Source: Astragalus membranaceus
Taxonomy: Eukaryota > Streptophyta > Magnoliopsida > Fabales > Fabaceae
Assembly: GCA_039519185.1 (NCBI GenBank)
Contig: CM076849.1
Location: 114,581,806-114,645,805, forward strand
Direction of reading: 5' to 3'
Length of the DNA: 64,000 bases
The notes under the pieces are model-generated. The model worked only from the letters and a program-made list of their open reading frames with translations, had not been told where the DNA came from and did no database searches. Positions within the stretch are counted from its first letter, which is position 1, and every line of letters starts with the position of its first letter. This document shows positions 34,778 to 45,740 of the stretch, piece by piece. The translations under genes were made by a program, and so were the position numbers.

Positions 34778-37700
34778 ATGGCAGAAGGATCGAGGAATAA
34801 CCCATCGATTGATCCGCATTCTGCATGGATGCAGAACGTGATCGAGAGGCAACAGAAGATGATGGAAGACATGCTGCAAATGCAACAGAATGCTCAAGCT
34901 CAGCCCCAGCAAGTCCCTGAACCTCAAGTTGACCCAAGGAGGGATTTCTCTGAATTTCTGAAACTGAAGCCGTCCGAGTTCAGAGGAGGACCGGATGTCA
35001 TGGAAGCCCCGCATTGACTAGATGATATAGAAAAGATTTTCGTAGCTATGCAAGTCACTGATGATGACAAGCTGAGATTGGCGACACATATGCTGAAAGG
35101 TGAAGCTAACAACTAGTGGACTAATGCCAAAGCCATGATGACAACTATGGATACTCCCCAGACTTGGGAACATTTTAAGCAGGTATTTTTGGAGCAGTTC
35201 TTTCCAACAGCCATGAGGTTCGACAAAGAGAACGAATTTCTGACTCTCACTCAAGGAAGCTCAACTGTGGGTCAGTACGCGGCTAAGTTTGAAGAGTTAT
35301 ATCAATTCTTCGGTTTGGCCGGGTATGCTCCCAATGACAAGTGGAAAACCGAAAGGTTCAAGTATGGGTTAAGGGAAGACATTGCTCAGAGTTTGAGTTC
35401 TTTTGCTTATACTAACTATGCCGCCATGGTTCAACAAGCACACATAGCTGAGAGTGACTTGAAGAGGTTATATGCAAGCAGGAAGGTATTCCATCAGAAT
35501 AAGAAGAATGTTGGATCATCCAACAATCAGACGGGTCCCAGGCGCAACTCCAACAAGGGGAAGCAGGTTCAGTCGTCGAACTCCTCAAGGTTCAGTACAT
35601 GTTCCAACTGTGGAAAGTATCATCAGGGTAAATGCCAGATGGGATCCAACCAATTTTATTTCTGCAAGAAAGAAGGTCATTATGCACGGGACTCCCTAGA
35701 GAAAGAGAAGAGTCAAGGAAGTAACCCTGCTGCTACTACAACTCATGGGAGAGTTTACACCTTGGACGCCCAGAAGGTCACACCGTCAGATAATCTACTA
35801 AGGGGTATGGGATCTCATTTTAATAACTCCGTTAGTATTTTATATGATTCGGGTGCGACCCATTGTTTTATATCTCAAGTTTATGCCGAACGGTTGGGAT
35901 TGGCTTTAACTCCTTTGCCTCAACCAATCTCCATTAAGACTGCTGCTGAGGGTAGTGTTCAGACCCAAGCGATATGTGAAAATTGTCTTCTATCCATTGG
36001 AGACAGGAATTTGGTAGTAGACTTCATTTGTTTACCAATGAAGGGCATGGACGTCGTCCTCGGCATGAGTTGGATGACGGCCAACCATGTGACTATAGAT
36101 TGCTTCCATCGAACTATCGGTTTCGCCTCCGAGTCAGTGGAGCTACAATCGCCCAATTCTGAAGCTGTTATTTCTTTCACTTCGGCCAGTAACTATCTGT
36201 TCCAAGGCGCAGAAGCTTATGTCATGATGCTGTCTGCATCCACTGAGACAGGTCAGGATTTACCTTCTGTGCAAGTTGTTAATGAATTTCTTGATGTGTT
36301 TCCCGATGAAGTTCCTTCATTTCCTCCGGATCATGAGGTGGAATTTTCTATAGAGTTGGTTCCAGGCACTGGACCTATTTCGATAGCCCCGTATAGAATG
36401 TCGCCGTTAGAGTTGAGAGAATTGAAAGTTCAACTGGAGGAGCTAATTTCCAAACGGTTCATCCGGCCGAGTGCCTCACCTTGGGGTGCTCCAGTGTTGC
36501 TTGTCAAGAAGAAGGACGGAAGTATGAGATTGTGTATTAATTATCGTCAGTTGAATAAGGTGACTGTCAAGAACAAGTACCCTCTACCGAGGATTGATGA
36601 TTTGCTAGATCAGTTGAGGGGAGCTTCTGTATTTTCAAAGATTGATTTAAGGTCCGGCTATCACCAAATCAGGGTGCGAGCTTTGGACGTCCCGAAGACC
36701 GCTTTCCGTACGAGGTATGGACATTATGAATTCGTAGTGATGCCCTTCGGTTTGACCAATGCTCCAGCCGTATTCATGGATTATATGAATCAGATTTTTA
36801 ATCCCTATCTGGATCAGTTTGTGGTGGTGTTCATTGATGATATCTTGGTGTTCTCTAAGACAACTGAGGAGCATGTGCAGAATCTCCGAATTGTTCTGAA
36901 CGTACTCCGAGAGAAGAAGTTATATGCTAAGCCGTCCAAATGTGATTTTTGGATGCCCGAAGTTAAGTTTCTGGGCCATGTGATATCTAGGGCTGGTGTT
37001 GCAGTGGATCCCAGTAAGATTGAAGCTGTGGTAGACTGGGAACAACCATCCACGGTTACTGAGGTAAGAAGTTTCTTGGGATTAGCTGGGTATTATCGAA
37101 GATTCATTCAAGGATTTTCCCAGCTGGTCCTTCCACTCACTCGGTTAACTCGCAAGGGTCAGCCGTTTGTTTGGGACTCAGACTGTGATAATTGTTTCAC
37201 GGAATTGAAGGATCGTTTGACTTCTGCACCTGTCCTGATTCGTCCAGATCCGTCTGTAGGATTTCAAATCTATTGCGACGCCTCTAGTAAGGGTTTGGGA
37301 TGTGTCCTAATGCAGAATCAACAAGTAGTTGCTTATGCCTCCAGGCAGTTGAAGCCGCATGAAGAGAATTAACCAACTCATGATTTGGAGTTGGCAGCGA
37401 TTGTGTTTGCCCTAAAGATTTGGAGACATTACCTGTATGGGTCTCGTATCGAAGTCTTTAGTGATCAAAAGAGCCTTAAGTATTTGTTTGACCAAAAGGA
37501 GCTGAACAACCGACAGAGGAGATGGGTAGAATTCCTGAAAGATTATGATTTTGAATTAAAGTACCATCCTGGTAAGGCTAATGTTGTGGCCGATGCTTTA
37601 AGCAGAAAATCTATCCATGCTGCAGAGTTGATGATGCACGAGATGTCCTTGTTGGAATCATTCAGAAACCTCAACTTGAGAGTTAAGTCAAGAAGGAACG

Positions 37701-39143
37701 GGTTAGTGTTGAGCCATATGCAGATTTCATGTTCCTTGAGAAATCTGATTCGCTCAACCTAAGAAGGTGATGTAGAGCTGCAAGCACAGAGAAGATTACC
37801 GAGTTACACCGAAGACGGTGATGGCGTAATTCGTTTTAATGGCAGAATCTGTGTGCCGAATGATGAGAATGTGAAGAGACAAGTCTTAGAGGAGGCTCAT
37901 AAGAGTTAGTTCTCAATACATCCTGGGTCTACCAAGATGTATCGAGATTTGAAGCAATTGTATTGGTGGCTGGGTATGAAAGTGGATATTGCAGAGTTTG
38001 TGTCTCGATGCTTGACTTGTCAAAAGGTTAAGATAGAGCACCAGAAGCCAGGTGGCCAGTTACAGCCGTTGAATGTACCTGAATGGAAATGGGAAAGCAT
38101 ATCCATGGATTTTGTCATGGGATTGCCACGGTCCCAAGCCGGAAATGATTCTATTTGGGTAGTGGTGGATCGCCTAATCAAGTCCGCTCATTTTATTCTG
38201 GTACGTTCGAATCACAAGGTTGCTAAGTTAGCAGATGAATATCTCAAGAATATTGTGAAGTTACATGGAATCCCTACAAGTATCATCTGTGATCGAGATC
38301 CCAAGTTCACATCTCGATTTTGGAGAGCATTGAATATGGCGTTGGGAACAACAGTATGTGTTAGCACCGCTTACCATCCACAGACAGACGGGCAGACTGA
38401 GAGAACAATCCAGACATTGGAGGATATGTTGAGGGCTTGTGTACTCGATAGTGGAGGCAGATGGGAGGATCATCTTCCATTGGTGGAATTTTCATACAAC
38501 AACAGTTACCATTCTAGTATCGGAATGGCTCCATATGAAGCATTGTATGGAAGGAAGTGTAGGACACCATTGTGTTGGTGGGATGTAGGTGAGCAGAGAT
38601 TGTTGGGACCGGATTTGGTCTGTGAGACTACGGAAAAGATCCGTCAGATAAGAGAAAAGATGAAAGCCGCACAGAGCCGGCAAAAGAGTTATGCGGATAA
38701 GAGAAGAAGGCCGTTAGAATTCAAAGAAGGAGACCATGTCTTTTTGAAACTTTCTCCAACCATCGGGACCGGTATTGCTTTGCGAGCGAAGAAGCTCAGT
38801 CCTCGGTATGTCGGACCCTTCCAGATTATCGAGCGAGTTGGGCCGGTAGCGTATCGCATTGCATTACCTCCAGAATTGTCCAGATTACATGATGTGTTTC
38901 ATGTATCGCAATTAAGGAAGTATATTCATGATCCGAATCAACCCTTAAGTAATGAATCGATCGATATCAGACCGGATTTATCTTATCAGCCTACTCCAAT
39001 TAGGATCATCGAACGTGGTGAGAAGATGCTTCGGACGAGATCAATTCCTATGTCAAGGTGCTTGGGACGGTGCTTCACCCGACAAAGCAACCTGGGAAGT
39101 AGAGGAGAACATGCGGGTGAAATATCCCTATTTGTTCGATTGA
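34778..39143 (+). pseudogene. Gag-Pol polyprotein of the Tekay-type element, inactivated
   Basis: Gag starts at 34778 (MAEGSRNN) after a TTTGCAG acceptor-like motif. It has a retrotransposon gag domain, a short knuckle CSNCGKYHQGKC, and a second knuckle that lost its first and last cysteines. Then protease (DSGATH near 35847), RT (YRQLNK, YHQIRV, FIDDIL near 36830), RNase H (CDASSKGLGC near 37275), integrase (zinc region with CLTCQ near 38010, DRDPKFTS near 38290, HPQTDGQTE near 38380) and a chromodomain-type end (ATWEVEENMRVKYPYLF). In-frame stops: TGA 35015, TAG 35114, TAA 37370, TAA 37760, TAG 37907; a single-base frameshift near 39050. It normally drives reverse transcription and integration; this copy cannot make Pol. 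Confidence 0.93.
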
Positions 39144-39169
39144 GGTACGTTTTGTCAATTTTGAGGACA

Positions 39170-39195
39170 AAATTTTTAAAAAAAGTTGGGGTGAT
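39170..39195 (+). other. Polypurine tract
   Basis: Purine-rich aaaaaaagttggggtga immediately upstream of the 3' LTR, nearly the same as the tract of the gag-only element at 7932-7957. Confidence 0.75.
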
Positions 39196-41612
39196 TGTAA
39201 CATCCCTTAATTAGTTAATTTAATTTATTTTAATTAGCGAAGAGGTTATGATAATTTATTGGATAAATCGAATATTTAGCACAAGAGGTTTATTATGAGT
39301 TGATTAATTAGCATAAATTATTTAATTATGTGACGATTGAAAAGAATAAATTATAGTTGTGCATAATTGAAATATTATGTTAAATTAGTGAGTTATGGGA
39401 TTAGTGTGGTGTTAAGAGTAATTTAAGAGAATATTAGAGAGTAGGGGTATTTTGGTCATTTCACCTCATTAAATGAGGCTTCAGCAGAACCATAACACCT
39501 AAGGCAGCCCTCATTTCTCCAACTTGAGAATTTTCAGAAAAACCAGAGAGAAGAAAGAAAGAAGGGGCGCGAGGGACAGAAGGAGAGGGAGGGAGAAACC
39601 CATGGCTTTAGTGCATGTGTAATCTGGAACCATCACTCTTCCTCATTTTTCATCCTCTATCTGTTGATACCATTTTCGTTACCTATCCTTTCCCCAACTC
39701 AGATTTTTTCCATAACCTCACCTTCAAGCTCCAAGCATAGAAATGGAGATATAACCCTTGCATGTCCTTGTTTGAGCCCATTATTCAGTACCAAGGCTCA
39801 TCTTCAAGCAACAGTTGCTGTATGAAGTTTATTTGGGTAGCTAGGATTCGGAATCAGCTGCTGTCCAAGCGATTTGGAGTAGCTGAGTTCGTTGTTGGAG
39901 CGAGTTCGAGGAGAGTTCGTAGTTTTTGGAGCGGTTGTGTCCTCGGAGTCTCGGTGTTTTGCGATTTTCATCGCAATCGGTGAGTTCTATAACTCGCTTA
40001 GGGAATGTGTGTGTTTTTCTGAGTCTCCACCTTTTCGAAAACCGTTTTTCTAAAAACAGTGACTGTTAACAATAAGTTATGTGTTTGATTGTTGAAATGT
40101 GCTGAATTGGATGGTATATGCCTGCAATAATATACTGCTATAATGTGTGTTTACGTTTGGGTCTCGGTCGGAGGGGAAATGGGAATCGGAATGGAATGGA
40201 TTAACTCATGAAAAGTGTATTTTCTGGAAAACTGATGGACACGCACGGATCGTGTGCCTCTGAGCACGGGTCGTGCGGCCCTATCTGATGCTACAAGAAC
40301 TGGATTTTCAAACACGCACGGATCGTGCGCCTAGTCGCACGGGTCGTGTGTATGTTTCTGAAACTTTTTACAATTTTATTCAATAACGCCCGGATCGTGC
40401 GCTTAGTCGCACAGGTCGTGCGTATCTTTCTGGAAGTCTTCTACAACTCTGTCTACAGCGCACGGATCGTGTGTCTACACACACGGGTCGTGCGAAACTT
40501 GCTGGTTCCCAAATTCAAAGTACTTTTATCTATTCCAAATTATTCCAATCCTCTTCCAATCCATTTCGCAAGGTCCCCCAACAATGTAAAGATACCGATG
40601 TCATGAGATTAAATATGTTTAATAGAAAGCTTGTGTATTATGAATAAAATGGAAGACCGCACTTAGAGAACGCGAGAGAACATATGTCAAATAATAATGA
40701 TACACGGTACTTGACTGATATGATACACGGTACTTGACTGATATGATACACGGTACTTGACTGATGATACACGGTACTTGACTCATATGATACACGGTAC
40801 TTGACTGAAATGACTAACAGTCCATTGTGGGTACATGGATTTATAATGTATAATAAAGACAAAAGGAAAAAGGGTGACGACGCTTAGAGGTTAGCATACT
40901 AGGGGAGGGGAAGTCATGAGCCCCAAAGCCTAGACTCAAGAATGTTTCGCCCACTAGAAATAGCGGGATGGGTTCACCAAAGTCAAAGAAGTGCCTATAA
41001 AATAGGTAGACTGAGGTGTTATGCTAAAAACATGGAACAAAAGATTGTATGCTTCATGTGTCGCTTAGGAGGGCCATGAGCGTAAAGGTTACAGGAACTT
41101 AAAATATTTCCACGTGGTTGCTTTTAGGGCCACGAGTTCAATGTAAAGTATAATGAACCGCTAGAGTTAGTAAGGGGTCCCGATAGGACTCACTGAGATA
41201 ATGTTTATCTCACCCTTCATATTTGTGGTTTTTACAGAGAAACAGGGGAAAGCAAAGGCGACGAGGCATGGTTAGCCGGTGCGACTCTTGGAGTCATTGA
41301 AGACCGAGTTTCATGTTTTAGACCCTTGTCCCATTTATTGTTTCTATGTTATCGATTGTATAACGATCATGTATCAGTTGTAAATCGTTCCCGCTACTTT
41401 ATGTTTTGAGTATTGAACACCAGGATTTTGTACAAGTCTTAAGTTTTGAAACTTAGGCATTTTTAGTAAGTCTATGAGGTTCAAAGAACCATTATTATGT
41501 ATTATCAAAATTTTTGTTGTGTTCAGTATTTCAATAACAGGAAGTTACTCTGATGTATGCCATTTAATGCATTTCGATGATTCTATATGTTAGAATTTAT
41601 TGGGGTGTTACA
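39196..41612 (+). mobile_element. 3' LTR of the Tekay-type element
   Basis: 2,417 bp, same family as 32236-34631 and very similar. It has five instead of four tgatacacggtacttgac units (40698-40808). Donor 39980, donor complement 41183-41193, palindrome 41194-41212, acceptor AG 41236-41237. It ends ggggtgttaca before the gtagt duplication. Confidence 0.93.
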
Positions 41613-41777
41613 GTAGTATCCATCAACAAAGAGCAATAAAAAAAGTAGTAAAAAAACATAAAAATATAAAAAGTTTATTCCAACATTTCATAAGGAATAT
41701 TTGAACACAAATATGAGACAATCTAATTAACTTGTATTATTAATGAAGAAACGATTACATCATAAACTGTTTCAGAT

Positions 41778-42124
41778 TCATTTTGTAATTGGTGGTACTG
41801 GACTAGGAATGTTATTAATGAAATGAATACAATTGCCGCCAGCACATATGCAATCTTTCCCTCATACATCACGGCAATCGCTATCTTTACAACATTGGTG
41901 TGAGTAATGTGCACCTATTTCCATGTGCATATCTACCCAAATAAAGAATATAGATATATAAAAACATAAGAACAATGTTGTATGTAGATAGTATTACGGG
42001 ATTTCTAATATTTGCAAGGCACACAAGTTGAAATGAAAAAAGGAATCGTAGATAGGTGTTTGCTCATACCAGATGCAATGATAAAGAATGCTAATACGAG
42101 AACAAAAATATTTTTTATTTCCAT
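41778..42124 (-). pseudogene. Cysteine-rich peptide copy 9, nonsense-mutated
   Basis: Exon 1 42124-42070, exon 2 41932-41778, with splice sites and TATA (42157-42166) kept. The codon for the third cysteine is TGA (41862-41864, TGC to TGA), and the residue after the first cysteine is Cys instead of Arg. The product would end after two framework cysteines, so the copy is not functional as a knottin. It was cut off from the array by the retrotransposon, and its upstream hairpin is broken by the CACTA end. Confidence 0.85.
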
Positions 42125-42212
42125 CTTTTTTGTGGAAAATGATCTATTGATGTCTCTTTATATAAGATAATTGAGTTAAATGTCACTAGGATGAGAGGAG
42201 TAAATCAGTACT

Positions 42213-42609
42213 CACTACAATAACAAGTGCTTTTTCCTACCATTTTTTCCGACGAACTCTTATTCGTAGCAATTTCCGACGGATTTCCGACGAAAAAGTC
42301 CTCGCAAATGTTCAGGAAAAGAAGGCGCTTAATTTCCCGCTTACGTTTCCGACAAAAACGTGTTTCGTCGCAAATTTACGACGGCTATGTCCGTCGAAAA
42401 TTGCTAAAATGTCGTCGCAAAGTACCAGATCCCAAATTAAAGGGAACTCTTCCCTCGAATCCTCTCATTTCACGCCTCCACCCACTCCCTCTCTCAGTCG
42501 CCCTCCCCAGGTTTTCTTGTTCTCACCTCGCCTCCACCCACACCCTCCACCATCGCGCCTCCCTCACCCTCACTCTGTGACCACACCTCGCCCCTCCCTC
42601 ACGCACAAC
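42213..42609 (+). mobile_element. CACTA-type DNA transposon end (partial)
   Basis: It begins cactacaataacaag, a CACTA-type terminus, followed by subterminal repeats typical of the superfamily: tttccgacggatttccgac and reverse forms such as tacgacggctatgtccgtcg. The insertion lies inside the upstream hairpin of copy 9. No matching right end or resumption of the array was seen, so it is truncated, or its right end lies far away or was replaced. The C-rich pyrimidine stretch at 42450-42600 may be captured host sequence. Confidence 0.65.
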
Positions 42610-42824
42610 TGTTAAGACTTTGGCAAGTGTACCAAATGTCACAAGTAGTAAAATTAACGGTAATAACCGGTCGATCCACAGGGATTGCTTTTATTGTCAT
42701 TTCAGCAAACAAATTAGTTCTTAATTGTTACGATTGGACCAAAAAGCAATCCCTATGGATCGACCGGTTCTTACCGTTAATTTTACTACTTGTGACATTT
42801 GGTACACTTGCCAAAGTCTTAACA
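42610..42824 (+). mobile_element. Short palindromic LTR
   Basis: 215 bp. It starts tgttaagactttggcaagtg and ends with nearly the reverse complement (cacttgccaaagtcttaaca). The complementary arms run about 75 nt each side, including cggtcgatccacagggattg and its partner. A primer site follows at 42831. This looks like the LTR of a small non-autonomous or TRIM-like element, or an internally deleted Athila/Tat-type LTR. Confidence 0.6.
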
Positions 42825-42830
42825 AGTTTT

Positions 42831-42848
42831 TGGCGCCCTTGCCGGGGA
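42831..42848 (+). other. Primer binding site, Asp-tRNA type
   Basis: tggcgcccttgccgggga differs by one base from the TGGCGCCGTTGCCGGGGA primer site used by Athila-type elements. It lies 6 nt after the short LTR. Confidence 0.75.
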
Positions 42849-43063
42849 TTGTTGATTTCATTGTCAACAAGGCATTCGAGTTAATTCTCAGTTGTTGTTT
42901 TATTTTCTTTATTTCCGTATTTTAGTTTGTTTATTTGTTTAGTACTTAGTTATTGTGTTGGGCTTGTTAACGTTTTGTTTAGTGTTTCAGTAATCTGTGT
43001 AGCAGGGGCAAAGTTCGAAAGAATTGCTGTTTGTCCAGGAAAAAAAAAGAGAGACAAACGGGA

Positions 43064-43356
43064 ATGGAGCCCACACTACCCTGGTGGTGTTGTATCTATT
43101 GTGGTGGACCACACTTGAATGGCAATTGTGTGACAAACACTGATTGCGATTTTTGTGGGGAGGACCAGGTGGATTGTATTTGTAACGGAGAATGGCAAAC
43201 TGTGGAGCAGCCAAATCTCATGGGGCGGACCTCTTCTCGGTTGGAAGCAATTTTGGCCGAGTATATGTCCAAGAACTTTTTCCAGTCCCCAGAGTTGGCA
43301 AATCTCATGAAAAAAAATCAGGAGCTGCCCATTGACCAACCTCATCAGAGAGTCCA
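43064..43356 (+). pseudogene. Gag-like zinc-finger ORF, 5' part (split by an LTR)
   Basis: The frame from 43064 (MEPTLPWW) encodes CIYCGGPHLNGNC (C-x2-C-x3-H-x4-C), then CDFCGEDQVDCIC, and a helical stretch. The C-x2-C-G-x2-H-x-N-G-x-C type finger is familiar from Athila/Tat-type and TR-GAG-like plant elements. The frame is cut by the LTR at 43357 and continues at 47924 with the same finger types. The element behind the short LTR at 42610 is its likely owner. Confidence 0.6.
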
Positions 43357-44097
43357 TGTAACATCCATAATTCTTAAAGACTCGTACTGCGATACCTAAG
43401 ACCGAGTAATTATTTGTGGGAATAATTGGTCGCGTCTCGGGGATCCATATGTCGAGGAAATTGTCTAGAAATCCTATTCTCCTTTAAAGTGTGGCTTATT
43501 CATAATTTAAATGAAGAATTGGGGTTGAAGGGCAAATCCGTCTTTTCACATCCCTAATCATTTAAAATATAATTATGAAGATTGTAATTAAGTACGAGCC
43601 GAAAGAATTAAGGAACTACGGATCGGAACCGGATTAACCGAGAAAGTTTTGTGCCGAAGAGAATCTTCAACACCTAAACTATCATTTTATGGACCAAGGG
43701 CAAAATGGTCTTTTCACCATCATTTAAACCCTCAGCCATATACACTCAACTGAACCCTCACCCACTCATTTCATCATTTCTCCAGCTGAAAGAAAGAAAG
43801 GAAAACAGAAGTGAGGGAGAGGAGAGTGGGGCGAAGGGAAGAGGAAGGAGAGGAGAGAAGAGCTTCTCAATTGGTCATTGCATGTAAGTCTTCTAAACCT
43901 CTCTCTACTCCATTTTTGATTCAGAATCCAATGGTACCAAGGACAAGGGCTGATTCTCACTCCTTCTCTATACACCATTTTCGAAATTAGAACCTTCAAG
44001 GTGGAAGACAATGGAGTTCTGAGTTGTGGTGGCTTACATGATCACATTTTGTTGTCAAAGAAGAAGGGCTGTCATCACATTCTGAGTTCTGGTGTTA

Positions 44098-44310
44098 CTA
44101 TTTAACTCCAGACTAAAAAATTTCCCAGGAAAACTAAAATCGAGATGGTCCGGTCCTTTTGAAATCCGTAAGGTTTACCCCTTCGGATCTGTAGAGATCT
44201 GGAGCGAGAAAACCGGATCGTTTAAAGTCAATGGTCAAAGGTTGAAAAATTATTTAATTGGTGACCCAATTGAGAAAGGAACTAGTTTAGTTCTACATGA
44301 TCCCAATTGA
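44098..44310 (+). pseudogene. Integrase C-terminal fragment (Athila-like)
   Basis: The open frame encodes LLFNSRLKNFPGKLKSRWSG followed by PFEIRKVYPFGSVEI and FKVNGQRLKNYL. This is the conserved post-catalytic C-terminus of Athila/Tat-type integrases. Only this tail of Pol is present, fused at its 5' side to the broken LTR. Confidence 0.8.
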
Positions 44311-45540
44311 AAAATTCTTTTTGACCGTCAAGCTAGTGACGTTAAAAGAGCGCTGCGTGGGAGGCAACCCACGGCTTAATGTATTTTTCGATTTGTTGAA
44401 AAATAAAATACCCCAGGGCCGAGTATCCTGAAGCAGACAGCCAGGTGAGCTCTCCTAACCCCTTTTGTTTTATTTGAAAAATCATTGAGGACAATGCCTA
44501 GTCCAAGCATGGGGGGGTATTTTATTACTTTTATTAGGAATTTCTTTATTGCTTTGCCGAGTTTTTATCTTTTTACTTTGAGTTGTATCTGCTCCCTCCA
44601 TCACGAAACTTTGTGAACCCTAAAGCATGTTTTAGATAAGGCTTTTCTGGACAAAAATAATTTTTCAATTTTTCATTAGCAATCATCTAGGTGGACTGGT
44701 TGGGAACAACAAAATTGTATCACGGTTCGATTTCTACTTCTAGGGCTTTTTCACACACACACTATTGAGACTATTTTCAGTTATTAATACAAATAGAGGG
44801 ACTGAAAAGAAACTAGTAACCTGGTTCTCTTGGTGACATTTACTAGATGCGCGGTTACTGGAGAAAAACGTCTGAGTTGGGGTATTCAAAAAAAAAATAA
44901 AATAAAATGGTTAGTGCAAAACCAATATAAAAAAAAAAAAATTTATATATGTATATATGCAAAACCAATTCAAAAATGCAGAAATTAGTGCCTTTTAAAT
45001 GTCAAAATAAATGGTTAGCATATAAAATCAAAAAGAAAAGAAAAATGGTTGAATACCCAACGTATAAAGACCCTCCTTTGAGACCCGGTCTTAGTAAATG
45101 GAGGACCAAAGCTTAAAAATGTTGGGGAACCGGTTCTATGATGACATTGATACCCTCTCTAGAATACTGATACTTTAAAGTTGTCTCTCAATTCCACAAA
45201 AAGCCCAAAATAGTAGCTCTCAAACCAAAGTGTTAGAATTACCCCACACTTCACAAAAGGTTTCGATATGAAAATAAGTTTCCTTCAGAATTGGCCTAAA
45301 GATTTACACTGTTTTTGCTTGAGGACAAGCAAAGGTTCAAGCATAGGGGAGTTTGATAAGTCTATTTTTAGAGTCTTTTTAATAGTTATTTTATTAAGTC
45401 TTTTTAGTATTTTAATTATATTTTTGATCTATTTTACTACAAATGTTTACTTTTTACCTTCAGGTTTTATTTTGAAGCAATTTCGACTGCTTATGTCTCA
45501 GCAGGTCAGAATTCGACTGGATCTCCCAGAATTCGACTGG

Positions 45541-45740
45541 ATCTTCCAGATTTCGACTTCGACTGCATCTGTCTTCCAGATTTCGACTTCGACTGCATCT
45601 GTCTTCCAGATTTCGACTTCGACTGCATCTCTCTTCCAGATTTCGACTTCGACTGCATCTGTCTTCCAGATTTCGACTTCGACTGCATCTGTCTTCCAGA
45701 TTTCGACTTCGACTGCATCTGTCTTCCAGATTTCGACTGT
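45541..45740. repeat. 30-bp tandem repeat inside the Athila-like LTR
   Basis: About 6.6 nearly identical copies of a 30-bp unit (cttccagatttcgacttcga plus ctgcatctgt). Because 30 is divisible by three, both strands show long repetitive open frames; these are not genes. A second, looser ~40-bp repeat (tttcttgccctttaaattct type) follows at about 46000-46330. Confidence 0.9.

Larger units (their letters stand above)
32236..41612 (+). mobile_element. Full-length Tekay/Del-type Ty3/gypsy retrotransposon inserted in the peptide array
   Basis: 9,377 bp with target duplication gtagt (32231-32235 and 41613-41617). Order: 5' LTR 32236-34631, primer site 34635-34646, gag-pol (34778-39143), polypurine tract, 3' LTR 39196-41612. 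Domain order protease-RT-RNaseH-integrase and a chromodomain-type C-terminus place it among chromoviruses, closest by eye to Tekay/Del, which also have LTRs above 2 kb. It separates copy 9 from copies 1-8. Several stops and a frameshift make it defective, while the LTRs remain similar. Confidence 0.95.

Noticed and set aside
42725..42925. Two overlapping ORFs over the short palindromic LTR
   Set aside because: They cover an LTR, a primer site and non-coding leader; no protein features.
45541..45740. CRISPR-like array
   Set aside because: Contiguous 30-bp tandem repeats without spacers, inside a plant LTR; no cas genes and a eukaryotic context.
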